Shown here piece after piece: positions 51,195-59,380 of a stretch of DNA of 64,000 nt (its first letter is position 1; every line of letters starts with the position of its first letter). The stretch lies in assembly GCA_021799495.1 (NCBI GenBank), contig JAJZAI010000001.1:116654-180653 (forward strand), read 5' to 3'. Position numbers and translations under genes: made by a program. The DNA comes from Deltaproteobacteria bacterium. Its GTDB lineage: Bacteria > Desulfobacterota > Binatia > Binatales > Binataceae. The notes beneath the pieces are model-generated. The model saw only the letters and a list, made by a program, of their open reading frames with translations. It searched no databases and was not told the DNA's origin.

Positions 51195-52847
51195 TCAATC
51201 GCAGCCAGTAAACTCCAGCACCGGAGTCGGCACAAGGAGCGGATTCGTCAGCATCGTGAGCGGCGTTGTCGGATCGGTGATCAAGGCCGTCGGATTGCAT
51301 TCCGGCGTGCCGCTGCCATTGAGTTGCGATGCGTAACCCACGACCGAGTAGCCCGCTGGCGGCGTTGCCGGCGCGGTATACGAGTCGCTCACTGCGGATC
51401 CGATCACAGGGTTGCTGTCCGGCAGCGCGAGCGAGAAGCAGGCGCAGTTCGTGTTCGCCGGACAGGTGGGGACCGGAGTGATACTCGAGCAATCGGCGGT
51501 ATTCGGCTTGGACGCCGTCGCCACCGTCGCGGGCGGCGGAATCGGCGTCAGGATACCGTCGTTTACAATTGGGCCAACCGAAGTGATGCTCGGCAGCGCC
51601 GGCAGCGTGCTGGCCAGCGGAGGCACGATCGCCTGCACGGTGGTGGTGGCGCCGGTGAACGGCTGCGTTCCCGTGAAGTTGATCAGGTCGCCAGTTCCCG
51701 ACGGCGTGGTCGTATCCTGCGTGGTGAAGAGTGATTCAATCACCGCCGGGCCGGAGTCGTCGTCGAGCAACGGAATCGCGCCCGCGGTCAGGCCTTCCGC
51801 GGTCATAGCCACGTCGGTCGTGATCGTCGCGTTCGACGCGTCGCCCGTGGTGGGCATCGGATCGGCGTCGCTCACGATCTCGTAATCGCCCGGCGGCGGC
51901 GCGCAGAAGGCGAAGCCGCCGTCCGCGAAGGTCGTCGTCGTCGCGAGCAGGTTTTCGACCGGCGCCATGGTCGCCGGGCTCGCGACTGGATAAATCGTCA
52001 CGTCCTGTAGCGCTGGCAGCGACTGGCTTTCGAGGTAAACGTTGGCGCCAGCCACAGGCGAGCTGGTGTGCGCAGTGACCGTTGAGCCACTGACGACGGA
52101 GCCGACCACGATCGTGCCGTTGAGCAGCGGGCTGACGTCGGCTTCGCCGTGAGTCAGCGCCGGCTTGAGCATGAATTTGCCGCTGTGGCCGGCTTCCACC
52201 ACCGAGCCGCAGACGTCGAAATCGAGATCGAGGTCAAGCACTTCACCGGTAGTCACGTCCAAGCCGCCGCGGGCGATCTGTCCGGGCGGGATGCGCAAGC
52301 CGGTATGCGTCTCGGCATTGACGGACAGTGGAGCATAGCTGCCGTCCGCTAGCTGCACGCAATCGTATGTTCCAACCGACGAGCAGTAATTGGTCGCCGG
52401 AGGCGTAACGGAACTGCTGCCGCCTTTACCTTTACCCTTGCCTCTGCCATGTCCGTGACCGTTCCCTGGGCCGGCATTGTCCCAAAGAATAATCCGAATC
52501 TGCTGATAACGACCAACCGGCAGGCCCGAGGTATAGCCGAGCGAGGCCAAGAAACAGTCGGTCGAGGTGGCGTTAAGCAGATCGACCTGCATCGGCGCCA
52601 TGGCCAACCCCGGCGTCAAAGGGACCCATCCGCTCTTTCCCATATGCGCTTCGACGTCGCTGACCGTCACCCAAACGTGTTGATAGTCGGATGAACTGCA
52701 GGTGTTCCGTTTGATGAAACGCGGCCCAATCAGGCGGCCGCCGGCCAATGCCGAACTCGTCGCGAGGAAGCACAATCCCAAAGCCGCGATTACGGCCAAA
52801 GATCCTTGCCGGAATCGCCAAACAAGCCAACTCTCATGCTGATTCAT
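51195..52847 (-). CDS. Secreted DUF4382 domain protein
   Basis: A 550-residue exported protein. A Sec signal peptide (GSLAVIAALGLCFLATSSALA) is cleaved near residue 35. The DUF4382 domain follows (~45-250): HVWVTVSDVEAHMGKSGWVPL, MQVDLLNATS, LPVGRYQQIRIIL and LDLDLDFDVCGSVVEAG. A Gly/His/Lys-rich loop (NGHGHGRGKGKGKGG) is inserted after the QIRIIL strand. The C-terminal ~280 residues are Thr/Pro/Ala-rich with a carnitine-peptidase-regulatory-like GGFAFCAPPPGDYEI segment and several Cys. Probably a surface or envelope adhesin-like protein of unknown role. GGAGGAG just before ATG 52847 fixes the start against a longer open frame. Confidence 0.82.
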   Translation of the reverse strand: MNQHESWLVWRFRQGSLAVIAALGLCFLATSSALAGGRLIGPRFIKRNTCSSSDYQHVWVTVSDVEAHMGKSGWVPLTPGLAMAPMQVDLLNATSTDCFLASLGYTSGLPVGRYQQIRIILWDNAGPGNGHGHGRGKGKGKGGSSSVTPPATNYCSSVGTYDCVQLADGSYAPLSVNAETHTGLRIPPGQIARGGLDVTTGEVLDLDLDFDVCGSVVEAGHSGKFMLKPALTHGEADVSPLLNGTIVVGSVVSGSTVTAHTSSPVAGANVYLESQSLPALQDVTIYPVASPATMAPVENLLATTTTFADGGFAFCAPPPGDYEIVSDADPMPTTGDASNATITTDVAMTAEGLTAGAIPLLDDDSGPAVIESLFTTQDTTTPSGTGDLINFTGTQPFTGATTTVQAIVPPLASTLPALPSITSVGPIVNDGILTPIPPPATVATASKPNTADCSSITPVPTCPANTNCACFSLALPDSNPVIGSAVSDSYTAPATPPAGYSVVGYASQLNGSGTPECNPTALITDPTTPLTMLTNPLLVPTPVLEFTGCD

Positions 52848-53206
52848 GACTCTCCTCCACCAGAAGTAGATAAGCCGAAGTGCTACTTTTCGCAAGTGAC
52901 GTGCCGTATCAAATTGAAGGCACAAAACCACCTTAAATTATCGAATTTACGCCTGAAATCCTGATTTGACATCAATTACTAGAAGATTGGCGCCATTTGC
53001 ATAGCGGATTTCGATCGTCCTGAAGAGCTACGCATTCATGTAATTAATGCATATTTACACATTCGATTTTGGCTTGTTTCGCGCCTGCAACCGATTTCCG
53101 TGCCAACGAGATTGCACGAGCGAACCAGCGGTCAAATCGATTCTATCTATTTCGGCTCAAATCGGGATATATCAACTTAAAGAATGCTTTCACGAGCAAA
53201 GAGAGC
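52848..53206. other. 359-base AT-rich gene-free region
   Basis: Markedly AT-richer than the surrounding sequence, between the start of the DUF4382 gene and the end of selD. It must hold the DUF4382 promoter. A TTGACA occurs on the plus strand near 52962 without a convincing -10, and a short inverted repeat GCATT/AATGC lies at 53032-53050. I see no RNA gene, no hairpin terminator for selD and no credible small protein. Confidence 0.4.
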
Positions 53207-54280
53207 CTAAACTATTTCCATGGCGAAAGCGCCGCGCTCAACCACCCGTCCGATAATCCGCGCGTCGGCATTGCCGGCGCGCTGAAGATCGGCCGCGAGC
53301 GCCCCCGCTTCTTCGGCGGAAAGCGCAATCAGCAAACCGCCCGAAGTTTGCGGATCGAAGACGACCTCGGCCATTTCGTCCGCAACCTCGTCCGCGATCG
53401 ACACGCGCGGCCCGTAAAACTCGCGATTGCGCCGGCCGCCGCCGGGAATCATGCCGGCGCGGATCAATTCGAGCACGCCGGGCAGCAGCGGCAGGTCGGA
53501 TTCCTCGATGCGCAGCGTGACGCCGCTGCCGTCGGCCATCTTGATCGCATGTCCGGCGAGGCCGAAGCCGGTGATGTCGGTCGCGGCGTGCGGCTCGTAC
53601 CGGAGCATCGCGCGCGCCGCCGCGGCGTTCAGCTCGCTCATCGCCGCCACCGCCGCGGCGTATGGTTCGGGCGGGAGCATGTCGCGCTTGAAGGCGGTCA
53701 TCAAAATTCCCGTGCCGAGCGGCTTGGTCAGCACCAGCACGTCGCCGGGGCGCGCGCCGACGTTGCGAATAATCCGGCGCGGATCGATCACGCCGGTCAC
53801 GGCCATCCCGAATTTCACTTCCTCGTCGGCCACGCTATGGCCGCCCACGATCGCGACGCCGGCCTCGGCCGCCTTGGCGAGCGCGCCGCGCAGGATTTCC
53901 GCGAGCATCCCGGCCGGCAGCCCGGATTGCGGCCAGCAGACCAGATTGAGCGCCGTCCGCGGCTCGCCGCCCATCGCGTACACATCGGAGAGCGCGTTCG
54001 CCGCCGCGATCTGGCCGTAGGTGAATGGATCGTCAACGACCGGAGTGAAAAAATCGACGGTGTTGACGATCGCCAAATCGTCGCGCAGCAGATACACGCC
54101 CGCGTCGTCGCCGGTGGCGATACCGACGAGCACTTCGGGCCGTTTCCCGAAGTCCAGACGCGACAGAACCGCTTCGAGGTCCGCCGGACCCAGTTTACCG
54201 GCTCAACCCGCCGCCTTGCAGCGCGCGGTCAGCCGGATCAATTCCTGGCGCGTCGGATTGGCGTCGTCTTTGACAGCCAT
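53207..54280 (-). CDS. selD: Selenide, water dikinase SelD, itself a selenoprotein (in-frame UGA)
   Basis: Makes selenophosphate from selenide and ATP for selenocysteine synthesis. 357 residues when the TGA at 54205-54203 is read as selenocysteine 26: the N-terminus reads TARCKAAGUAGKLGPADLEAVL, where the active-site Cys/Sec of SelD normally stands. The continuing frame has GIATGDDAGVYLL, VDFFTPVVDDPFTYGQIAAANALSDVYAMGG, GHSVADEEVKFGMAVTG, ATDITGFGLAGHA and FDPQTSGGLLIAL. Ending the gene at the TGA, or starting after it, would remove the catalytic residue. selB is encoded 1.5 kb away. It starts 34 bases after the WYL regulator gene on the same strand. Its Shine-Dalgarno site is weak. Confidence 0.93.
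54178..54205 (-). promoter_or_regulatory. UGA selenocysteine codon with candidate bacterial SECIS hairpin
   Basis: Immediately 3' of the UGA two nested hairpins can form: GCCGG (54202-54198) with CCGGC (54187-54183), or GGTCC (54190-54186) with GGACC (54182-54178) over a GGC loop. Bacterial SECIS elements lie in exactly this window after the UGA and are bound by SelB. Which alternative forms is not certain. Confidence 0.6.
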
Positions 54281-54314
54281 CGCGAAGGAGTCTAGCGCCG
54301 GGCCGTCGCGCGGC

Positions 54315-55388
54315 TCAACGGGTCGCGATATTTCCGCGCCGCGCGCTCCCCGGCGCCGCGGGACGCTCGCAGGCGTCAAGAGCCTCGCGATGGAGCCGCG
54401 CGATTTCCGCCCGCAACGCCTCCGGCCTGAGCACTTCCAGCCACGGCCCAAAACTCATTATCCAGTTGCGCAGCTCGGTCGTGCCGCGCACGCGCATCTT
54501 CAGCACGGTGCGCCCGTCGCCGCGTTTGACGAAGCGCTGCGTCGGATGGATCGCGCGGCTTTTGAGATAGGGCAGCGAATCGTCGCTGCGCACCAGCAAC
54601 TCGACTTCGGTGACCGGCCCGTCAATCAGGCCGAAAGCGCCGTCGGTGTATTTCTCAGGTTTATAGCCGCGCGGCAGCGCGAAATGCGTCGGATCGCCAT
54701 TGGCGTCGCGGTCAAATTCGACCGCTTCGATTCGCTCCACCGCAAGGTAAATCACATCCGCACCTTGATCGCTGCGGCCGAGCAGATAAAGTCCGCCGCG
54801 ATATTCGACCAGCGTGAATGGCGCGAAGCGGTGCTCGCGCGGCGCGCCGCCGCCCACCCGCCGATAGATCAGCTTGAGCCGCCACTGCATCAGCAGCGCC
54901 CGCATGATCCGGTCGATTTTTTCCTCATGCGGCGCGTAATCCTTGGGCGCGTATGGCACGACGTGGAACTTGCGCTCGATATCCTTCAGCCGCAATTGCG
55001 CGGGCGCCTTCAGGGTTTTGAGCGCCTCGTCCCAAAAATGCTCGATTCCCTCGCCGATCACCGTCTTGCGCAGGAATTCGAGGGTGCGGAACGCGAAATA
55101 CAGCGATGCCGCCTGATAGGCCGTTCCCTCCGAGCGCATCCCCGCGCCCACCAGCCGCAATCGCCGGCTTGTGCCGGCGCCGGAAATCTCGACGATCGGC
55201 CGGCCGACATCGTCGGTCAGTTTTTTGGCGAGTTCGTCCGCGTAACGCGCGACGGTCCGTTCGGACAGGCCGAAGCGCTTTTCGAGATGGGCAAACGAGA
55301 TGCCTGTGGGCGTTAAAAAGAGAGTATAGACGATCTTCGCGAAATTTATTGCCGCCGGATAAGTAGGCTGACGATGGCGCCCCGGCAT
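54315..55388 (-). CDS. WYL domain transcriptional regulator
   Basis: A 357-residue YafY/PafB-like regulator. An N-terminal winged helix-turn-helix (SFAHLEKRFGLSERTVARYADELAKKL) is followed by a long helical region and a WYL domain (~180-300). The usual WYL motif appears as RHRFAPFTLVEYRGGLYLLGRSD, and the C-terminal extension (WCX) ends WIMSFGPWLEVLRPEALRAEI. Such proteins sense nucleic acid or small ligands and often control stress or defence genes. ATG 55388 is preferred because GGAGG lies 9 bases upstream; the frame also has GTG at 55394. selD follows 34 bases later, so regulation of, or co-transcription with, selD is likely. Confidence 0.9.
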   Translation of the reverse strand: MPGRHRQPTYPAAINFAKIVYTLFLTPTGISFAHLEKRFGLSERTVARYADELAKKLTDDVGRPIVEISGAGTSRRLRLVGAGMRSEGTAYQAASLYFAFRTLEFLRKTVIGEGIEHFWDEALKTLKAPAQLRLKDIERKFHVVPYAPKDYAPHEEKIDRIMRALLMQWRLKLIYRRVGGGAPREHRFAPFTLVEYRGGLYLLGRSDQGADVIYLAVERIEAVEFDRDANGDPTHFALPRGYKPEKYTDGAFGLIDGPVTEVELLVRSDDSLPYLKSRAIHPTQRFVKRGDGRTVLKMRVRGTTELRNWIMSFGPWLEVLRPEALRAEIARLHREALDACERPAAPGSARRGNIATR

Positions 55389-55526
55389 CGGCACAGGCCT
55401 CCTTTAGCGAGCTTTGAGTTCGCAATTGTACGGCTCTGCGCCAACGGTTGTCACATCGGCCGGTTAAATCATCGCTATCAGCCCGACGGTCGCCCGCCTT
55501 TCCGACCGGGCTCAAGGAGAGTGCCG

Positions 55527-55685
55527 ATGCCCGAGGACCTGAATCGCGCGAACCTGATCGGCGTCGCCCGCGTCGCGGCGCCGGAGGACGGCGCCAGGGA
55601 AGCTCTGCAAAAGGTTCATCCCGTCATTCTGAGCGTAGCGAAGAATCCCGGGATTCTTCACTCCGCTGCGCTCCGTTCAGAATGA
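55527..55685 (+). CDS. Short ORF running into the interspersed repeat, possible gene remnant
   Basis: A 52-codon frame with an excellent AAGGAG 6-7 bases before its ATG. Its first ~30 residues (MPEDLNRANLIGVARVAAPE) look like a genuine protein start. The last ~22 (HPVILSVAKNPGILHSAALR) are simply the translation of the palindromic repeat. The likely history is a small gene whose 3' end was replaced or displaced by insertion of the repeat. No family is recognised, and it could be a chance ORF. Confidence 0.35.
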   Translation: MPEDLNRANLIGVARVAAPEDGAREALQKVHPVILSVAKNPGILHSAALRSE

Positions 55686-55686
55686 C
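55623..55686. repeat. Interspersed palindromic repeat (REP/MITE-like), 64 bases
   Basis: Perfect 10-base terminal inverted repeats GTCATTCTGA/TCAGAATGAC flank an element whose centre AAGAATCCCGGGATTCTT is an 18-base perfect palindrome. The sequence type (GTCATTCTGAGCG...GAAGAATC) is a widely scattered bacterial repeat family. It lies between the end of selB and the WYL gene, directly after a small ORF. Confidence 0.85.
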
Positions 55687-55709
55687 AAACTGGCTTGTGC
55701 GGAGCTTCC

Positions 55710-57638
55710 CTAGCGCGCGGCGCGCAGCTTGCGGACGTCGCCAACCCGCAACGTCACGCCCGAATGATCGAAATAGTCGAGCAGCGCGATCGAAAATTTG
55801 CGCGACGCGCCGAGCAGATCGCGAAAAACCGCGGCGGTAATCTGGCCGTCCGCGGCGATGCGCCGCGCCATCAGCTCGCGCGCCGCGTCAACCGCCGCCC
55901 GCGCGAAATAAAGGTCGGCCGCCACCTTCACGATCCGCCCCTCGCGTTCCATCGCGGCCAGCACCGCGCGCAGCCGCGTCTGGTTGGCGCCCTGCGCGCC
56001 GAGCGCCGCCGCGAGCTGCGCCAGATCGGGCGGTTGAAAGCGCGCATCGCCCAGGATGCGCTCGATCTGTTCGCCCATCTGGCCCGCGTCGCCGCCCAGT
56101 TGCACGCGATGCGCCGGCAGGCGCAGGACGCTCTCTTCGCGCACGATTCCGGTTTCGCGGCAGAGACGATCGAGCAGGGCGCGGAAGGCGCGCGGCGCGA
56201 TTTCGTACGGCATCCGCTCGCGCATCGCCTCCATCTCCATTCCGGGCGCGAGCGGATTGGCGCGGTGATGTTCCGCGAGCGCGGAGGCGGCGAAGCGTTT
56301 GAGCGCGTCCCATCGCGACGCCGTGGTGAAGCCCTCCTCGTCGCCCAGCGTCAGCCTGACGAAACGTTGATCGGCGAGCGCCGCGCGCACTTCCGGTTCC
56401 GGAACATTGAACAGAATCGTCAGGCGCGCCGCCGGCGCCGCCAGTTCGCCGCGCAACTCGAGCATCGCCGCCGCGGCGTCCGCGCCGAAGCCGCCGGCCA
56501 GCGCCGCAAGATTGCGCACGTAGGCGTCAAGCGGCTTGCGCGCGCGGCGTCCGAGCGGATTCAGCACCACGCCGCCGCCGATCGTGCGGACGTTGGTTTC
56601 GTCGCGCAGCACGAAGCGGTCGCCCGCCAGCGCGACCATCGGATGGTCGAGCACGAGTTGCGCAAAGGCCAATTTTTTCGGCGCGATTTCGCCCGGCTCT
56701 TCGAGCACGATCGCGCGCGCCGGCGTTTCCGCCGCGCCGAGATAAAACCGGACGCGCTGCTGGTTGCGCAGCGGACGCTTCGCCGCCGGGCGGATTTCGA
56801 TCCGCGCGTCCAGCCGCGTGGTGGCGAAATCCAGCCGCTCGTCGGCGACCACGTCGCCCCGTTTGAGTTCGACCCGTTCCACGCCGGCAAGATTGAGCGC
56901 GACGCGCTGGCATACGCCGGCGCGCTCGACCGCTTCGCCATGCACCTGGATCGCGCGCACCCGCGCCTCGGCGTTCGCCGGCAGCACGCGCATTCGCTGG
57001 CCGACCTGCGCCTCGGCGCCCATCGCCGTGCCGGTAACGACCGCGCCGTGGCCTTTGATTACGAAGGCGCGATCGACGGGCAGGCGGAACAGGCCGGTCG
57101 GACGGCGCGCCTCGAAGCCGTCGAGCCGCTTCACGATCTCCGCGCGCAATTCCTCGATTCCGGCGCCGGTCAACGCCGAAACCTCCATAATCGGCGCGCC
57201 CGCCAGCGCGGCGCCTTCGGCGAGCAGCTCGATTTCCTCGCGCACCTCGCGGAGCCGCTTGCGATCGGCGAGGTCGGACTTGGTGATTACGAAAATGCCG
57301 CGCCGCAAGCCGAGCAGATGGAGGATGTCGAGATGCTCCTCCGACTGCGGCATCACGCCGTCGTCGGCGGCGACGGCGAACAGGGCGAGATCGATGCCGT
57401 GGGCGCCGGCCAGCATGTTGCGGATGAATCGTTCATGGCCGGGAACGTCGATTACGCCGGCGCGCGCGCCGCCGGGCAGCTCGAACCAGGCGAAGCCGAG
57501 ATCGATCGAGATGCCGCGTTCGCGCTCTTCTTTGAGGCGATCGGTCTCCTGCCCGGTGAGCGCGCGCACCAGCGCGGTTTTGCCGTGGTCGATATGGCCG
57601 GCGGCGCCGATTATCGCGTGAGCGACCCGTGTGGCCAT
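55710..57638 (-). CDS. selB: Selenocysteine-specific elongation factor SelB
   Basis: Delivers Sec-tRNA(Sec) to UGA codons followed by a SECIS element. 642 residues, full length. The GTPase domain has GAAGHIDHGKTALVRAL, ERERGISIDLGFAW, DVPGHERFIRNML and ITKSDLADR. EF-Tu-like domains II/III follow (VIKGHGAVVTGTAMG, KRGDVVADE). The C-terminal ~250 residues form the four winged-helix repeats that bind the SECIS hairpin, ending SRKFSIALLDYFDHSGVTLRVGDVRKL. It lies 33 bases after the limonene-epoxide-hydrolase-like gene. With selenocysteine-containing selD nearby the system looks functional; selA and the tRNA gene selC are not in the window. Confidence 0.96.
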   Translation of the reverse strand: MATRVAHAIIGAAGHIDHGKTALVRALTGQETDRLKEERERGISIDLGFAWFELPGGARAGVIDVPGHERFIRNMLAGAHGIDLALFAVAADDGVMPQSEEHLDILHLLGLRRGIFVITKSDLADRKRLREVREEIELLAEGAALAGAPIMEVSALTGAGIEELRAEIVKRLDGFEARRPTGLFRLPVDRAFVIKGHGAVVTGTAMGAEAQVGQRMRVLPANAEARVRAIQVHGEAVERAGVCQRVALNLAGVERVELKRGDVVADERLDFATTRLDARIEIRPAAKRPLRNQQRVRFYLGAAETPARAIVLEEPGEIAPKKLAFAQLVLDHPMVALAGDRFVLRDETNVRTIGGGVVLNPLGRRARKPLDAYVRNLAALAGGFGADAAAAMLELRGELAAPAARLTILFNVPEPEVRAALADQRFVRLTLGDEEGFTTASRWDALKRFAASALAEHHRANPLAPGMEMEAMRERMPYEIAPRAFRALLDRLCRETGIVREESVLRLPAHRVQLGGDAGQMGEQIERILGDARFQPPDLAQLAAALGAQGANQTRLRAVLAAMEREGRIVKVAADLYFARAAVDAARELMARRIAADGQITAAVFRDLLGASRKFSIALLDYFDHSGVTLRVGDVRKLRAAR

Positions 57639-57671
57639 CGCGAATTTCCGCCCAGCCGCCGGCCGTTCCGG

Positions 57672-58046
57672 CTAGCGGAGCTGCTTCATGTACATTTCGA
57701 GATCGAAATAGTCGCGCCAGGCCTTGATTTTGCCGTGGCCGTCGAGCTCGAACACGCCCATCACGGGCAACGCGATATGCTTGCCGCCGGCCGCGAACGA
57801 ATCGACCCGCTCGTTCATCACGACGTTGCCGTGGGCGGCGCTGTGCAGGATTTTGAACTCGATCGATTTGACGCCCTTGAGCAGGCCCTCGATCGTTTTG
57901 CGGATCGCGTCCTTGCCGGACGCCGGCTTCATCGGGATGTTGTGATAGACCGCGTCGTCGCTGAAAAAGCCCATGACTCCATCGAGGTCGAGGCGCGCCC
58001 AGGCTTTGCAGAAATCGCTGACGACGGTTTCAGGGTTGGACTGCAT
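57672..58046 (-). CDS. Limonene-1,2-epoxide hydrolase-like enzyme
   Basis: A 124-residue alpha+beta-barrel protein. All five residues of the limonene epoxide hydrolase active site have counterparts: Tyr34 and Asn36 (AVYHNIPM), Arg80 and Asp82 (MNERVDSF) and Asp112 (WRDYFD). An actual epoxide hydrolase is therefore well supported within the SnoaL/NTF2-like superfamily; terpene, fatty or other epoxide substrates cannot be separated. GGAGG lies about 10 bases before ATG 58046; an upstream in-frame start at 58094 would overlap the next gene. It lies between an ABC transporter and selB. Confidence 0.85.
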   Translation of the reverse strand: MQSNPETVVSDFCKAWARLDLDGVMGFFSDDAVYHNIPMKPASGKDAIRKTIEGLLKGVKSIEFKILHSAAHGNVVMNERVDSFAAGGKHIALPVMGVFELDGHGKIKAWRDYFDLEMYMKQLR

Positions 58047-58090
58047 TTCGATTGGCCTCCGCGGGAAGTTTGGCGGGCCGCCGCGCCCGA

Positions 58091-58579
58091 TCAATCCTGA
58101 TCGAGATAGAAGCGGTCCTCGTCCTTGTTATAGCCGAACAACTCGGCGTAGCGTCCCCAGTTGACGATGGTCGAAAACATTTTTTCGGGCGGATCGTTCG
58201 GCAGGAGCATCGCCAGATGCTCGAGCACGACCTCCCTGGTCAACGCACGATCCTCCTGCGCCTGCAGCAGGCGCACCAGATAGGCGAACAGGCCGAGCGA
58301 CTTGAGCCGCTCGCGCACGATCAGCTTGCGCTGATTGATCTCGCTTTCGATCACCTGCTTGCCGAGCGGTTCGAGCACCACGTCGCCGTCGGGCGTGGAG
58401 ACGAAGCCAAGGATCTCGGCGGTCTTCATCACCTTGAGCAGGTCGCCGAATTTGAAATTCAGGTCGCGCGCGATCTTGTAGCCGTCGTCGCGCCCGCCGC
58501 GATCGTCTAGCGTTTCGAGCAGCCCGAAAACCCACGTCAATTGGCAGTCGGGAATCGGGTTAATCGGAGAGTGGGCCAT
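58091..58579 (-). CDS. AAA-associated domain protein of a NitT/TauT-type ABC transporter
   Basis: A 162-residue protein corresponding to the C-terminal AAA-associated domain found fused to some nitrate/taurine-type ABC ATPases: GLLETLDDRGGRDDGYKIARDLNFKFGDLLKVMKTAEILGFV, then a winged-helix-like second half with KMFSTIVNWGRYAELFGYN. Here it is a separate gene overlapping the ATPase end by one base (TGATG-type), so it is made in step with it. Probably a regulatory or ligand-sensing subunit. Confidence 0.85.
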   Translation of the reverse strand: MAHSPINPIPDCQLTWVFGLLETLDDRGGRDDGYKIARDLNFKFGDLLKVMKTAEILGFVSTPDGDVVLEPLGKQVIESEINQRKLIVRERLKSLGLFAYLVRLLQAQEDRALTREVVLEHLAMLLPNDPPEKMFSTIVNWGRYAELFGYNKDEDRFYLDQD

Positions 58580-59337
58580 CAGGCGCGCTCCTCGATCAGC
58601 GAAAACACCTTGTCCGTCAGCGCATTGAACGCCTCCTTGCGGCGATTGCGCGGGCGCGGCAAATCTACCCTGAGATCGGCCACGAGACGGCCCGGACCGG
58701 ACGCGAGCACCAGAATCCGGTCGGCGAGCTCAACCGCCTCTTCGATTATGTGCGTCACGATAATGATGTTATGCACCGGCATGTCGGCGGACTGCCAGAT
58801 GTCCAGCAGCTCCTCGCGCAGCGTAATCGCGGTCAGGGCGTCGAGCGCGGAAAACGGCTCGTCCATCAGCAGCAACTGCGGTTCGACGGCGAGCGCGCGC
58901 GCCAGGCCGACCCGCTGCTTCATGCCGCCCGAAAGCTCGCGCGGATAGGCCTCTTCGAACCCGTCGAGTCCGACCTTGTCGATATAGACGCCCGCGCGCT
59001 TTTCGCGTTCGGCGGGCGCGGCGCCGCGCGCTTCGAGGCCAAGCTCGATGTTGGCCTTGACCGTCAGCCACGGCATCAGCGCGAACGACTGAAAGACCAT
59101 AGCGCAGTCAAGATTGATGCCGTCGATTTGCCGGCCGCGATAAAGCACCTGTCCCGACGTCGGCTGCATCAGACCGTTGATAATGCGCAGCATGGTCGAT
59201 TTGCCACATCCGGACGGCCCGACCACGGCGACGAATTCGCCATGTTCGACCGTAAACGAAATATTTTCGAGCACGCGCAACGCGCCCGCCGCGTGCGCGA
59301 AGCTCTTGGAGACGTTCCTGAGTTCCAGCAGGGCCAT
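58579..59337 (-). CDS. ABC transporter ATP-binding protein (NitT/TauT family)
   Basis: A 252-residue ATPase with Walker A GPSGCGKST, Q-loop FQSFALMPWLTV, signature LSGGMKQRVGLARALA, Walker B LLLMDEPFSALD and switch His in IIIVTHIIEEA. Sequence character and neighbours place it with the nitrate/sulfonate/taurine-type importers. It lies 43 bases after the fused permease and overlaps the AAA-associated subunit gene by one base. Confidence 0.95.
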   Translation of the reverse strand: MALLELRNVSKSFAHAAGALRVLENISFTVEHGEFVAVVGPSGCGKSTMLRIINGLMQPTSGQVLYRGRQIDGINLDCAMVFQSFALMPWLTVKANIELGLEARGAAPAEREKRAGVYIDKVGLDGFEEAYPRELSGGMKQRVGLARALAVEPQLLLMDEPFSALDALTAITLREELLDIWQSADMPVHNIIIVTHIIEEAVELADRILVLASGPGRLVADLRVDLPRPRNRRKEAFNALTDKVFSLIEERA

Positions 59338-59380
59338 GGGTCGGCAAGGTCCGGGTCACACATCGAAGGCGCCATCTCCC

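Noticed and set aside
53207..54133. SelD as a truncated or frameshifted pseudogene starting at GTG 54133
   Set aside because: The in-frame UGA falls exactly on the catalytic Cys/Sec position and upstream codons continue the family sequence, so selenocysteine is the better explanation.
55395..55709. tRNA-Sec (selC) beside selB
   Set aside because: No acceptor stem, T-arm or long variable arm could be found; the palindrome there is an interspersed repeat.
55695..58100. 801-codon plus-strand open frame opposite selB
   Set aside because: Shadow frame of selB and its neighbour; no motif, composition typical of antisense in high-GC DNA.
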